Origin: Plotosus lineatus | Lineage: Eukaryota; Chordata; Actinopteri; Siluriformes; Plotosidae | Reading direction: 5' to 3' | DNA: 64,000 nucleotides | Assembly: GCA_024760905.1 (NCBI GenBank) | Contig: CM045733.1 | Location: 28,016,001-28,080,000 of the forward strand | Part shown: positions 1 to 12,227 of the stretch, one piece after another | Layout of the letters: every line of letters begins with the position of its first letter | Numbering within the stretch: the stretch's first letter is position 1 | Position numbers and translations under genes: made by a program | The notes under the pieces: generated by a model | The model's database searches: none | What the model was told of the DNA's origin: nothing | The model's input: the letters and a program-made list of their open reading frames with translations, nothing else

Positions 1-395
1 TTGCCCGAAAGATTAAGATGGGTCATCACTGGGTCTTTCAGCAAGATAATGACCCTTAAAATAAGCCAAATCTACACAAAAATGGTTCATCAGACACAGA
101 CTCAAGCTCCTCCCATGAACATCTCACTCCCCAGACCCCAACCTCATTGAAAACCTGACAAATGAGCTGATGATTTAGACAGATTGTGCAAAGAATGCTC
201 AAAGATCCCTCTTTCTGTATCCTCCTATCTTATAGGGCATGATATAGGAAGTTTAGGTCCTGTTCTATTGGCAAAAGGGGGTTGTGCAAAGTATTAACAT
301 CAAGGGTGCGAATAATTGTGGTACACATGATTTGAGGTAAAATAATTATTTTTTAATGTGGGATTTTTTCCCCCCACTTAATAAATGGACTTGAA
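1..395 (+). pseudogene. Tc1/mariner-like transposase, 3' remnant
   Basis: The + strand near 25-60 reads HWVFQQDNDP, the block around the second catalytic aspartate of Tc1-type DDE transposases. Around 130-165 a decayed SPD-N-IENL block follows. After that comes a typical Tc1 3' flank ending near 'ttgaaataaa'. The left part lies outside the window. Several stops and lost codons make it non-functional. Family assignment is by motif, not by search. Confidence 0.7.
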
Positions 396-412
396 ATAAA
401 TGCCCCCCCCCC

Positions 413-414
<2 letters not shown>

Positions 415-449
<35 letters not shown>

Positions 450-450
450 G
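415..450. repeat. (CA)n microsatellite
   Basis: A C-run followed by about 17 CA units, lying directly at the end of the Tc1-like remnant. Confidence 0.9.
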
Positions 451-1265
451 GTGCACTGAATTTATTAGAAGCTAAAGAGCACATCTGAACCAGGGATGTC
501 GATAATTACGGAGGGTCGTGTAAGTGAAAACACCATACATGTTGCTGCCCTGCAAATATAAATAAATAAAGGCCACATATTCCCAACTGACTACCAGCAT
601 TTCTTTAACAAGCTAAATGCCTTTAAAAGAGGATCGAGGGCAGTCAGTATATGGACAAGAACAGTGTGTTTCAATCTATGAAAAAGATATCAGTATTAAG
701 AAAAGGAAGCTTGAACATGCAGCTTTAAAATGCGAGATGCTCGTTTATGTACTTTAATAGCTGTTTCTATTGCAGAAAACCAAGAATGCCAATGCAGTAC
801 ATGAGAAACTGTGTTGCATGTGTATTTTTCTTTAGCCACAGTCTGACTATAATACCTATCCACTGCAAACACGTGAAAACACAGAATTTCTTTCCTAGAA
901 TGATCATTTTTATCAAAATCAGCAACCTACCATCAATACTTGATGATTTACCTGAAGAAGAGAACAACATGAAGCCTCTTCCCGTAGAGACGGATTAAAG
1001 GTTGAAATCACTTATAGAGGGACCACGTTTGGTTTCTCTCAGCAAAACATTTGAAACACCCTCCAATTTTTACCCAAATTTAGTTGATATAAATCATATA
1101 AAAATGCCATATACGTCCAAAATTTTTCGATACTGCTTAAATAGCCTTTAAGCTTCAAATGGCTAAGCAAATATAGATTGAGATATCACTGCAAACCAAA
1201 AACAAACTGTGAAGAAAATAAAGAAATGATTAGTTTTTCCAAATAAGACAGTCATTCATATAGAT
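451..1265. other. unrecognised non-coding stretch
   Basis: AT-rich DNA with short unconserved open frames only. I recognise no domain, repeat end or RNA gene here. Confidence 0.5.
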
Positions 1266-1268
1266 GGA

Positions 1269-1269
<1 letters not shown>

Positions 1270-1320
<51 letters not shown>
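1270..1320. repeat. (CA)n microsatellite
   Basis: About 25 uninterrupted CA units. Confidence 0.95.
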
Positions 1321-1323
<3 letters not shown>

Positions 1324-1599
1324 TGTCTCTATACAGATTTAAAACAGCAGTTAAAGTCAATCCACATTAAGTAGTCCCCGCAACAAACGGGAAGAGCTAC
1401 AGATATGAAACTCTACTCAACTCAATGCATGAGGCACAGTGACCAAAAAAAAAGTAAAATGCTTCTTATTTTTTCTACTTCCTTTGGGCTTTTGAGCGAG
1501 CACTTCATCTATCCTCCTCATATCTGCTCCTTTGTCTGTATCACTCATGTCTACAACAGCCCCTCAACTCAAAGTTACAATAACTGTAGTGTAATGACC

Positions 1600-1601
<2 letters not shown>

Positions 1602-1657
<56 letters not shown>

Positions 1658-1662
1658 TGTGT
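1602..1662. repeat. (GT)n microsatellite
   Basis: About 28 GT units ending in a GCGC interruption. Open frames across it are low-complexity artefacts. The flanks (1321-1601 and 1663-2105) show nothing I recognise. Confidence 0.95.
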
Positions 1663-2108
1663 AATTAGGTAATCTGTGCAGGACGGAACGAGACAAACAA
1701 GGGGAGTGGAGGGTAATAACAATAATAGCAGTAACGGTCAATCTGCTGAACCTCATGAGAATTAAACAGAGAAGAAAAAGAAAGGGAAAGTGTGCAGAAA
1801 GTTGAATAGACAAAAGGGATAGGAGGACAGAATACAAAGAATGATATGCACAAATGCAGATGGAACAAACAAGAGACAGGAGATATATATAGAAAAAAGC
1901 CACAATGGTTAAAAAGGAGAAAATGGTGGGGATAAAATAAGAGAGTTTCAAAGAGCAAGAGACTTACACTCGGGATTATCAACGCCATATGTTCACCTGT
2001 GAGTTGACTAGGGCATCTCTGAGTCTCTGACCTATGTGTGTACACATGTGTGTGCACATGTGTGTACATGCTCTCCAGCCAGTAATAATAACATGGCTGA
2101 GAGATGTA

Positions 2109-2490
2109 CAAGGATCCCTCACTTTCCACGGTTAATGGGGACCCCCCCACACACACACACCGCTTTCCGCGAAGTAGGATCGACCCTCCCCCCTGACTGA
2201 CGTATAAGTACATGTATCTTCTTCTTTTCCATCAGCTTCCCCCCCCCCCCCCTTTTTCAGGGGCTGCCGAATCAGCTGATTAGCATGTTTGATTGCATAG
2301 GTTTTTACATCGGATGCCCTTCCTGGCACAACCCAAGGGACAGACGGGACAGAAACACGCTGACGGCTATGCAGTCCACTGACGTACATGTATATGTGTA
2401 TATAATATCAATAATTACATATTCAACATTATAAATGCTTGTAATAACAATTAAATATAACTATTAATAATGCAGAAGATGTAAATAAAA
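2109..2490. mobile_element. TA-flanked MITE, 'cagggatccctc' family, split by a SINE
   Basis: It starts with caaggatccctcac after a TA and carries the internal block 'gtatatataatatcaata' seen again in the copy at 14747. Its middle is interrupted by the SINE fragment at 2219-2373. Related ends occur at 31356-31840 and 47673-48095. The right end is poorly defined. Confidence 0.55.
2219..2373 (-). mobile_element. tRNA-SINE fragment with RTE-type tail
   Basis: It contains the tail (cttcttttcc ... caggggctgccga), the 'cggatgcccttcctgg' block and 'agaaacacgctgacggct', which are shared with the complete SINE at 12228-12578. It is truncated before the core and tRNA head. Confidence 0.75.
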
Positions 2491-2497
2491 TATAAAT

Positions 2498-2555
2498 ACA
2501 CACACACACACACACACACACACAAAGGCGCACACACACACACACAGATGCGCAC

Positions 2556-2612
<57 letters not shown>
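2498..2612. repeat. compound (CA)n microsatellite
   Basis: CA runs interrupted by GCG and TA units. Low-complexity open frames over it are not genes. The flank 2613-3020 holds nothing recognised. Confidence 0.95.
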
Positions 2613-2614
<2 letters not shown>

Positions 2615-3021
2615 TACACACAGATGTGCACCTCTATTATTTTTTTATTATTATTAATACATTATATTATAATATTTTGCTATCTATTATTCCCTCGCAT
2701 GCAGAGATTAGAAGTCTTCCTCGCTCGTGGTGTACACTTCTCTGAGCCACATCGCCTTAAAGAGACGTCATCACAATAAGAAACATAGCAGAGATTAGGT
2801 AAAAAAAAAAACAAGTACTCAGCGTTACCTGACTACGATAACAGCAATGCTGGTATTTCGACATAAAGCCCGGATCCCTATAACTTACAACCTGTTGACG
2901 CCAATATCTAGGTTGGAGTTCATTGGTTAATCCATCGGAATGATGGTCAGCTCTGAATTAGTTTGATTCACTTCGGTTTTGACGGTATCAGTGAGCTGGA
3001 GTCTCGTGGCTTCATCCGTAC

Positions 3022-3125
3022 ATAATGCGCACTGGATTATAAAGCGCACCGTCATTTTTTTTTTATTATTTATTTAGTTTTTTGAAGACTGAAGACTTTT
3101 AAGTGTGCCTTATGGTCCGAAAAAT

Positions 3126-3127
<2 letters not shown>
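3022..3127. mobile_element. DNA-transposon end fragment
   Basis: Sequence of the form 'gcgcactggattataaagc ... gccttatggtccgaaaaata', an end type common in fish DNA transposons. A related end occurs at 14345-14403. No transposase is attached. Confidence 0.45.

Positions 3128-3128
<1 letters not shown>

Positions 3129-3168
<40 letters not shown>
3129..3168. repeat. (GT)n microsatellite
   Basis: About 20 GT units between two transposon ends. Confidence 0.9.
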
Positions 3169-3170
<2 letters not shown>

Positions 3171-3176
3171 TATATA

Positions 3177-3410
3177 CAGTGGTACCTCACTTTACGAAAT
3201 TAGTCCGTTCAAGAGCCTTTTTCGAAACCTGCATTGTTCGTAAATCAAACAGCATTTTACATGTAAAACGCGTGATTTGTTCCAAGGCTCCCAAGTACTA
3301 CCCCATAAACCCTTTAAAAATTATAAAAGCATACCTTTTAAGACCTCCTTCTGCTTCAATATCGTACCGATGGTAGACGGGTTTGGCCATATTCCTTTGC
3401 GATATCACTT
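3177..3410 (-). mobile_element. Tigger-like MITE fragment
   Basis: It begins with cagtggtacctcac after TA and matches the end and the inner helix-turn-helix remnant region of the copy at 30507-31324, in inverted order. It stops where LINE sequence begins. Confidence 0.7.
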
Positions 3411-3918
3411 CTTCTTCACAATATCACAATGCAGCTCCGTCTGACCTTCTCTGTACTTCTGTATTAACATCCTCAAGGCAAACACTACATCTGTGGTGCT
3501 CTTTCTTGGCATGAAACCAAACTGTTGTTCACAAATGCTGACCTCTGCCCGTAGTCTAGCTTCCACTGTTCTTGCCCATAACTTCATCATATGGCTCATC
3601 AATTTTATTCCTCTGTAGTTGCCACAACTCTGCACGTCTCCTTTGTTCTTAAAAATGAGCACCATCACACTTCTCCTCAATTCCTCTGGCATCCTCTCAC
3701 TCTCTAAGACCTTGTTGAATGTTCTTGTCAGAAAATCTACTGCTATCTCTCCTAGACACTTCCATACCTCAACCGGTATGTCATCAGGACCAACTGCCTT
3801 TCCATTCTTCATCCTCTGCAATGCCCTCCTCACTTCACCCTTACTAATCTTTGCTACTTCCTGGTCCTCAACAGTCACCACTTCTACTCTTTTTTTTCTC
3901 TCATTTTCCTCATTCATC
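3411..3918 (-). pseudogene. RTE-type LINE fragment, reverse transcriptase part
   Basis: The minus strand encodes [37 protein letters not shown], the NYRGIKL block and [18 protein letters not shown]. These are the N-terminal reverse transcriptase blocks of the element at 40296-43441. Both LINE ends are missing, so it is an internal fragment and inactive. Confidence 0.85.
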
Positions 3919-4077
3919 AGCTACATATATACACTCATGCCTCAGTTTTATGGACTTCGCTTTAACGGATTTCGGATGCAACGGACAAAATATGTAGCTT
4001 CTGACTAGCCCGGATCGTCCGGATGCAGGCCGTTGTTTCCGAAAGTGACCGCCAGATGACCAGACTGGCTTGAAGAA

Positions 4078-4545
4078 ATCTCACGCGTTTAAATCTATTC
4101 ATCTATTTTCAATGCCACGTCACTGTGGCACGAAGTGGAGAGCCAATCCTTTCTGTATGCGGGGGGTTGGGGGTTCCTGGTACCTTGAAACTCTAATTTT
4201 ATTGGACTCATACGCTGCAGTGTTTATGTGACAGAAAGCGTGTCCCAAGTTTTGGCAATCAGCTGGTCTGCAGGTTGAAGTTTTTCCATGTCTGTCCATT
4301 TGTGTTTGCTTGCTAGCTGTGCTTAGCTTCGTGGAAATGAGCTGATCAAAACGAGGGAAATTTATCTCTTTACAGTGCTCAAAAACAACACCCGCAGTCT
4401 GTGGCTGTTGTTATAATCCTATAAAATTAGAGTTTGAAGGTATTGGACCCGCCCACATACTGACGTACAGAAAGGATTGGCTCTCCACTGCACGCTATAG
4501 TGATGTGGCATTGAAAATAGATTTATAGATTTAAATGTGCGAGAT
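4078..4545. repeat. fold-back element (long inverted repeat)
   Basis: Arms of about 120 bp (4082-4203 and 4420-4540) are near-perfect inverted copies around a spacer of about 215 bp. Each arm carries 'gagagccaatcctttctg' or its complement. No transposase is present. It looks like a fold-back MITE or the two ends of one small DNA element. Confidence 0.75.
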
Positions 4546-4714
4546 TTATTCATCTGTTTTTGTTTTATTTGATGGCTTTTTTGTATTTTTATTTAAATGA
4601 CAGTGAAATTATGTATTCGTTATTCTGTTAAGAAAGGCCACCTGATTTATCTGAGAGCCAGATACAGTCATCAAAACAGCCACATCTGGCTCACGCACCA
4701 TCAGTTCCCGACCC

Positions 4715-4756
<42 letters not shown>

Positions 4757-4854
4757 CTAAGAACATGCACATTAGGCTAATATTTTAAAATATGTCTTTT
4801 TTTGGCTCTCTTAGTCAAAAAGGTTCCCGACCGCTACCATATGTGCTTGCGTGC

Positions 4855-4889
<35 letters not shown>

Positions 4890-4890
4890 T
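4546..4890. mobile_element. hAT-like end remnant with (TA)n tracts
   Basis: Contains 'agttcccgacccctg' and 'ggttcccgaccgctacc', resembling hAT-type ends, plus TA runs at 4718-4754 and 4859-4890. Boundaries are uncertain. Confidence 0.35.
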
Positions 4891-5276
4891 GGTCCTTATG
4901 AAAAAATTAGCATAGTGTGATAAAGTTCATTATTTTCTGTAATGTACTGATAAAAATTAATCTTTCATATATTTTAGATTCATTGCACACCAACCGAAAT
5001 ATTTCAGGTCTTCTATAGTTTTAATCCTGATGATTTTGGCATACAGCTCATGAAAACCCAAAATTCCTATCTCAAAAAATTTGCATATTTCATTCGACGA
5101 ATAAAAAAAGTGTCTTTAATACAAGAAAAGTCAACCTTCAAATAATTATGTTCAGTTATGCACTCAGTACTTGGTCAGGAATCCTTCTGCAGAAATGACT
5201 GCTTCAATGCGGCGTGGCATGGAGGCAATCAGCCTGTGGGACTGCTGAGGCGTTATGGAGGCCCAGGATTCATATA
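4891..5276 (-). pseudogene. Tc1-like element, truncated 3' part
   Basis: It matches the long terminal repeat and transposase C-terminus of the complete copy at 55426-56973, including the 'attcctatctcaaaaaatt' block and the codons for the PRRIEA end. It is cut at 5276, where a Tigger-like MITE begins. Confidence 0.8.
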
Positions 5277-5571
5277 CAGTCAGCCCCCAATTTATGAAAT
5301 TAATCCGTTCCAGAGCCCTTTTCGTATTGTGGGGATTCCATAAGCAGGGGTCGCATTTTACATGTTAAACGCCTAATTCGTTCCAAGGCTCCAGTCTTTG
5401 GACTGGATAAACCCCCATAAACCCTTTAAAAATGATAAAAGTACACCAATTTGGTATGAAATAGGTGTTAAAAGTAAAAGAAAATTATTTATTAAACCAT
5501 TTAAACATTTTATTAACATATTAAACCATTTTATTAACATATTTATTAATTAAACCATTATTAAACATTTT

Positions 5572-5606
<35 letters not shown>

Positions 5607-5635
5607 AACCCCTGTCTCTCTTTCTCTCTCTCTGT

Positions 5636-5709
<74 letters not shown>

Positions 5710-5712
5710 TTA
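5277..5712 (-). mobile_element. Tigger-like MITE, half copy with (CA)n
   Basis: It begins cagtcagcccccaattta and is the inverted counterpart of the right part of the copy at 25128-26639, including the 'taaaccctttaaaaatgat' block. A long CA tract (5573-5706, with a TCTC island) sits where the other copy also has GT/GA tracts. Confidence 0.75.
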
Positions 5713-6300
5713 CAATGCTCACGTTTATTCTAGCATTGCGGGCCACACCCACAAGATGCACAAGATGCCCACAGTCCCCCTACACAACATCAACTTTGAG
5801 TTGGATTTTGTATCAGGCTCCATGGTGGTTGCCGTTGCGCCACTTCCAAGAGTAGGGGGCATCTCACTTCTCTTGGAAAATGATTTGGTGGGTGTCAAAT
5901 GTTGCCAGAGGGACAATGCTAGGCCAAAGACTGATAAACAAATGTTATCATCAAAGCACGACAGTGTCAGAGAAAGTAAGCAGGAAGTGCTTCCTCCTCA
6001 CCCAATGACATGAGCCCTGGCCAAGAAATTGTCCAAATCACAGAGAGCCAATTCTGAAGATGACATTATGGAGTTATTGCAGATATTTCCAATAAATACC
6101 AGGATAAGGCCGACAAGGTGTCACCCATGTCTGAACCAGATATGTCTTTGTCAAGTGAGAGACTAATACAGGAATAGAAAGATGATCCTGATTTATAGCC
6201 TCTCTTTGACGATGCCCTCCAGGAAGAGAAGTTGGCTAAAACCCCAGTTGGCTATTTTTTAAAGCACAGAGTCATAGTGGAAAGTAGAGACCTTCAGATG
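5713..6300 (+). pseudogene. Ty3/gypsy-like pol remnant (protease and linker)
   Basis: The frame from 5756 reads [20 protein letters not shown] and then GISLLLENDLVG, like the end of a gypsy aspartic protease (usual form LLLGNDLAG). Past a stop, near 6215-6290, it reads EEKLAKTPVGYFLKHRVIVE, like the linker after protease. Stops between these blocks show decay. No LTR is visible nearby. Assignment rests on motif resemblance. Confidence 0.5.
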
Positions 6301-6739
6301 TCCCAAAAAATGTCCCTCACAAATCTTGAAAACTATGGAAGCCAACATGACCAAAGTGTTACAGATTATTTAAATATACATTGTTTTATATAAAAAAACA
6401 AATTTGGTTGTTGAAAAAAAATTCGAGTTTTTTTCTGTTGTGCCAATTGGTGTACTCCAGTACCTAACACCATAGCTTACTGACACATATAAATGACACT
6501 GCCACTGTGCACAAAGCAAGCGCCATGGTTTGTGTTTGCCAAAGTTCGTGTGCAAGAACCAGAATGTCCTGAAGTAAGCTCTTAATTCAACTCCACTGAA
6601 CATGGGATGAATTGGAACGTCGAGTGCACTCCAGATCGCCGCACTTGACACCATGCAGGCTTTTGCCCCTGACCAATTTCTGACTTTTTTTGCACGTTTG
6701 TCACTGTTATCCATTTTAGATTAAGCAAACCTAAATATT
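6301..6739. other. unresolved repeat debris
   Basis: Around 6590-6660 the phrase 'gggatgaattggaacg' resembles a recurrent fish repeat. Nothing else here is recognised. Confidence 0.3.
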
Positions 6740-8254
6740 TTACAAAGACAAAACACAAGTAAACACAAAATGCAGTTTTTGGTGCCAAGTGCATTTATTA
6801 ATGGGGGAAAACATCTGAACTTACAAGGGCCTGTGTGAATAAGTAATTGCCCCCTAAATCTAATAACTGGTTGAGCCACCTTTTGCTGCAATAACTGCAG
6901 TGAAGCGTTTGTGTTAAGAAGTGATGAGCCTTTCACATCACTGTAATGGGATTTTGGCCCACTCTTCTCTGCAGAATTGTTTAAGATCACCAGATTGGAT
7001 GGTTTGGGGGCATGAACAGCATTTTTAAGGTCATGTCACAGCATCTCAATAGGGTTCAAGTCGGGACTTTGACTTGGCCACTCCAAAAACCCTCATTTTA
7101 TTATTGTTTAGCCATTCAGAAGTGGGATTGCTGTTATGCTTCGGATCATTGTCTTGCTGGAGAATCCAGGTGCGCTTTAGCCTGAGGTCTGAACTGATGG
7201 ACGCCAGAATTTCTTGGTAGCGAGCAGAATTCATGGTTCCACCAATCATGACAAGTCGCCCAGGTCCTAAAGCAGCAGAGCAGGCCCAAATCATCACACT
7301 TCTTCCACCACCATGTTTCACTGTTGGCACAATGTTCTTTTTATCAAATACTGTGTTCCTTTTGCGTCAGATGTAATGGGATGCATTTCTCCCAAAAAGT
7401 TCAACTTTAATTTCATCAGTCCAGAGGACATTTTCCCAAAAGCTTTGGGAGTGATCAAGATGATGCTTGACTAAAGTGCTTCTTGCTTTGATATTCTTTT
7501 TTGCCAACAGTGGCTTTTGCCTCGGAACTCTTCCATGGATGCAATTTTTGCCTAGTGTCTTTCTAATGGTGATGTCATGAACATTGACAATAACTGAGGC
7601 AAGTGAGGCTTGTAGTTGTTTAGAAGTGGTTTTGTATCCTTTCTGACTTCTCCAGTTAGTCTGCGCCATGCTCTTGGGAGTAATTTTGGTTGGGTGGCCA
7701 CTCCTGGGAAGGGTCACCACGGTGCCATGCCTTGTCCATTTATGGATAATGGCTCTGACAGTGGTCCACTGGAGTCCCCAAGATTTACCAATGACTTTGC
7801 ATCCTTTCCCAGACTGAGGCATTGCTAAAATCTTCTTTCTTGTTTGCTCTTGAAGCTCACTGGATCGCGGCATGATGATGTGTGTTCAGTATGGCCTACC
7901 TCACCTTGTCAGACAAGTTTTATGTTAGGGATCTCCTAATTGGAAATATCTGGCAGCAATCAAGCCGGGGTGTGGCCAAGAATTTGACACAGTTTTCCCC
8001 AATAATAAGATTAACCACAATTACCTCACCTTTTAACAAGGGGGCAATTACTTTTTCACCGAGGTTCATGTAGGTTTGGATAGAATTTTTCTATTAACAA
8101 ATAAAATCATGAAGGGCAAACTGCATTTTTTGAATAATCAGGTTATCTTTGTGTAATGTTTAAATTTGTTTGATGATCTGAAAAAGTTAAGTGACAAAGG
8201 TGCAAAAAAGTAAAAAAAAATCAGTAAGGGGGCAAACATTTTTGCACAGCACTG
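6740..8254 (-). mobile_element. Tc1-like element, decayed
   Basis: The right end '...gcaaacatttttgcacagcactg' lies before a TA at 8253. Inner inverted repeats with 'aagtaattgccccct' are visible on both sides (near 6845 and 8040). The outer left end is degraded. The transposase is on the minus strand. Confidence 0.8.
6860..7873 (-). pseudogene. Tc1-like transposase pseudogene
   Basis: It starts MPRSSELQEQTRKKILAM, followed by a paired-type helix-turn-helix region, an FWENVLWTDEIKVELFG block (first catalytic Asp) and RTWILQQDNDPKHNS (second Asp). The third catalytic block near SPDLNP is lost in a frameshift. A stop after NASHYI and a second frame change near 7046 break the reading frame. The usual length is about 340 residues, so most of the gene is present but it cannot make an active protein. 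Confidence 0.85.
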
Positions 8255-9465
8255 TATTAAAAAAAGACCACAAAGACTTTAACAATCTGAAAACATACAA
8301 CAAAATCATGACCTGCAAAGTCAGTACATAGAGGAAGTAATGATCCTGTATGCTTCTTTTCTTGCTCTATTACACCTCCGCCATCAACCCTGCACTGAAT
8401 CACACTGTGATGTCAGAATGTGTATGGTGCATACAAAATACAAGTCTGCACTTGTACTATTAAACACTCCAAAAACACTCACTACACCTCCAGCACTGAT
8501 TCACACTAACCTACAGCACATTTTGCTCAAGGGTGTGTATAGTTAACAAGTCATCATTCCACCTGTCTCTTTTGTTGAAAGGTTTATTATTCTTTTTCGT
8601 GCCGCCGTGTTAAACTGATGCATCCGGTAAGTATTTATACAATCTACTGTTCTTTTAAATATGTCATTAGAGCTGCATTTTTAATTACAGAAACCACACA
8701 CAAATTAAGCATAGATTCTTGGTTCTTTCCTGTCCTGGGAACGAGGTGGATACTCTATAAAACAGGTCTCTCTGAAAACCAAATCACGACAAACTCCACA
8801 GGTTACACTACTCATTTCCAGTAAAAAAAAAAAAAACTTCACTGTACCTCATTTCTGTTTTTCTTTGATACACTGTTGAATTTTATGTACTCATGAAATG
8901 TTATGATCATGTAGCTGCAGTAATAATACTCTTCACTTCAGTATGTAGTATTCTACTGTTCCAGGGCATGTTTTAAAATGGACCTACCAAAATTTGACTA
9001 TCCTCCTCACGCAGGCTTCACCACAAATAAGTGTATTATAATAGAAAAGAATACTTTTGTCATTGCACAAATGGTCTACAGCAAAACTGTTTACAGCATT
9101 CCTACTAAATGGTACTTAATAAAGAACAATTATTATTACACACTCATCAGTCATAAAATTGAAAACCACTAAAGGTGTAATGAATAAAACTAGTTATAAT
9201 AGCAGTGAGTGACCAGTTGAGTTCTCCAAGGTGAGGTGTTCGAAGCAGAAAAAATGGGTGAGTTAAAGGTGTTCACAGCGCTGCTACCGCTTTAGCTTAG
9301 CTTACATACGTACATACATCCTCTTCAGCTTCGTTTGGGCGGTTATGCCTATAAGCCGATCTGTGGGTTTTCTGTTCGGTACTCTAAATCGTATTTGACG
9401 CTGGAAGTGGTATATGGCATTAGTGATTAGATAGTTTTAGTGTTTTAGCATTAGCTTTAGCTTTA
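8255..9465. other. unrecognised non-coding stretch
   Basis: AT-rich sequence with only short open frames lacking any domain. No repeat end is recognised with confidence. Confidence 0.5.
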
Positions 9466-9695
9466 GTACTGTATCAGCAACTTCCAGACTTCTCCAGGAC
9501 AGCTTTTAGGGTTATACATAGTATCACAACTTGCAGACTTCACCAGGTCAGCTTTATTATGGTGATACATAAAACACTGGCCTGATGAGCCACTAGGCTT
9601 GGGTGTAAAAGCCCAAACAGTCCTTACATAGTATCAACAACTTCCGGACTTCCCCAGAATATACATAGTATCAACAACTTCCGGACTTCCGGCTC
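9466..9695 (+). repeat. short tandem-like repeat with ETS-type cores
   Basis: Four diverged copies of a unit like 'catagtatcaacaacttccg' occur at about 9470, 9518, 9628 and 9664. The last two are nearly identical. Several copies carry ACTTCCGG, the core of ETS factor sites, and two more CTTCCGG-like cores follow near 9735. Confidence 0.7.
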
Positions 9696-10239
9696 CCTCT
9701 CCGTCTTGTTTTTTCTTGCGCATTTCTCGAGTTCGACTTCCGGTTTTTATTCGGTTTCCGGGACGATAAAAGTCACGGCTTTTTTGTTCGAATTCTCATT
9801 TGTTTGGTCTCTAGAGCATTCGGATTCTGATGCTCCACTGTATACAAAGCAGTAACTGGACATGTGTTGTCAGGTTTTTCTACTTGTACCTCTCTCCTGG
9901 GCTATGACTGACAAGCAGTAGGTGAACAACATTGGCAGAGAGGCTTGTGTTTTCACAATTTTATTCATCTTATTTGTTTAACAGCAATGTTTGGAGAAAG
10001 GAATGTTCATATCCATATTTAGTATTTTCTTTGACCTGATATGGTCCTAGAAACACTTAAATTTACATTGATCAAGTTTTCATTGTTTGGAGTATCAAAG
10101 TTTAATTCATCTGTTCACATTTTGCAAATTACAATTACTTTTCCTGAATGCTAAATATTATGGTCCAACTACTGATGACAAAGTTTCACAATTTATCCTG
10201 TGGTGTGTATTCTTCAAGTTGGAGGTAGTCAGGCAAATA
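9696..10239. other. unrecognised stretch, partly CpG-containing at its start
   Basis: The first 100 bases are richer in CpG than the surroundings. I see no gene or repeat end after that. Confidence 0.4.
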
Positions 10240-10340
10240 CACCGCACAGTCAAAAAAGTTTCACAGATTACTTTGCTGAATCACCTTTAGCCTTGAGTAC
10301 AGCACGTAATCATCGTGGCAGCGTTTCAGCAAAACGTAAG
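10240..10340 (-). pseudogene. possible Tc1-like transposase C-terminal remnant
   Basis: The minus strand reads ETLPR, then LRAVLKAKGDSAK, similar to the last residues of several Tc1-like transposases. Only a short piece remains. Confidence 0.35.
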
Positions 10341-12227
10341 CAACATCTATTTCCATCTCGACTACAAAAAAAAGCACTGAAACAAGCCTGGTACGTCAAC
10401 AAAAAAGACAGTCAAAATCCAAAATGCAAAAAAGCATCACTTTGGAAGATCTTGGAAAAATCATCCTCACTGTCTCTTGTAAACCGAATGGATGTTTTTT
10501 TTGTTTTGTTTTTTTGTCAAAATGCTTGTTTCAAGCAGGCAGAGGATTCTCCTAGATTTTATGGAAGAGCTCCTGAGTGAACCACCATATGCATGGAACA
10601 TTATTTGGATGGTTGTCTTGTGTCCATGCCACAGGAATAATAAGACAGCAGTGTTGCTGATTAGCTGTTATGTATTGCTGAATTGCATGATGAGGGGCTG
10701 CATTAAGACTCACACAGAAAACAAAAACCAAAAACAAACAAAAAAAAAACATGTAGACAACCTAGCTCAGGTAGGCAAACAAACTTTTAATGAGCAAAAA
10801 AAAAAAAAAAAAACAGATATGTACAGGAACACAGAACATAGATTTGTTAAACGGATAATTAAACAAACAAAACAGGTAATACAAATGGCTCTAGAACTCA
10901 GCCAGTGAAAGACTGTGACAAGAAAACTCAATATTAACCTTTCCTTCTTTTGCTCCAGACTGCAGTCGGGAAAATTCGAGGGAGATTTATTTATTTCCTA
11001 CAGAGCTAAAGTCCATTCAACCTTTAAGGAACGCTTTACTCTTATAACACTAGTCTTGGACACAAGCCTGAGTTTATTATCATTAGGAACTCTGCTTTAT
11101 GGCAGTGCCAAAACCTATTATTTATTGTTGAGAGACATCTTTTGTTAATTCCAAAGATTAATTTTTATTACTTCTGGCCATTTAAACTTGGACATCAACA
11201 CAACGGACTCTATTGGTCAGTGTTTTATCTGCTGAAAGTGTAACAAACCGGTAATCCTGGACAGTGGGGGCTGATCAGTGGCATGCCTGCAGCAGGGAAA
11301 ATGCAGATCTCAGCAAAACTGCACTATAGTGTGAGTGAGAGCAATAACGCAGGGAGGAAAGGGAGTGAAATTTCACTGAAAAATGAAGCAATTCCTCTTT
11401 AATCAGTGGAGAGGAGAAGAAAGGAAGAAACATTAATGTGTGATACAGCACAGCTAAAGGATGTTATGGTACTCATCTGGTCTTGCAACATCTCAGTGGA
11501 TTTACTTTTGTCATAAACTCACAGGAAATATTACCCAGTCTTATCTTGGTTTTAGCCAAGAGCAAATAATACTGAAAATGTTTTTTTGAATAGTGGAAAG
11601 ACCATAACATCATTTTTCAATCACTTTTTTCAAGCGATTTTTTAAATCCGCTTTAGTCCCAGATTTTCCAGGGAGTGTGAAGGCAAAGAACAAGAAAACT
11701 ATCCTATTTGAATGCATGAAATCGCACACATCCATAATTGTGATTGAGAGGGAAAAGAACGTATGCCACCATTTCCTTCCTGAGAGCTCAGCCATTCAGC
11801 TCCCAGCCATAGATTTTTGCATGCACCGAGTCTTAAACATACAACCTCTCAAGTGGTTCTTGCTCCTTCCACAAGCACTGTAATAATCTTTTTGCAATTA
11901 TATAAAACAAAACACTGGGGTGCTTGCTAAAACGGTTGATATTTATTGTATTACATATGTCCTGTGTTCATATTTGTACAAAATATGGGTCACATTCTGG
12001 ACATGGGTTTGGTTTTGTCATCTCATCTTGCTCTTGCCCTGCTTTTATACTCAGTTTTGACTCAGACTCTACTAGTGATAGCCTTGATCCAACATTAATA
12101 GAGCCTATAAGAACAATACGGATAAACAGTTGTATAGTTCCGAGTGTGCAGCAGCAACAAAGGGAGTTATTTTGTAAAGAAAAAACACTTTATAAAGGAA
12201 AAAGAGATGTAATTATGCCCTTGAATC
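10341..12227. other. unrecognised non-coding stretch
   Basis: Contains A-runs (10740, 10798-10812) and short open frames without domains. No splice-bounded coding exon or repeat end could be supported. Confidence 0.5.

Noticed and set aside
9466..9695. Spaced repeats that could suggest a CRISPR array
   Set aside because: Units are diverged and irregularly spaced, and the DNA is eukaryotic.
10200..10580. Open frame of 126 codons
   Set aside because: Overlaps a likely Tc1 remnant on the other strand, has T-run codons and no motif.
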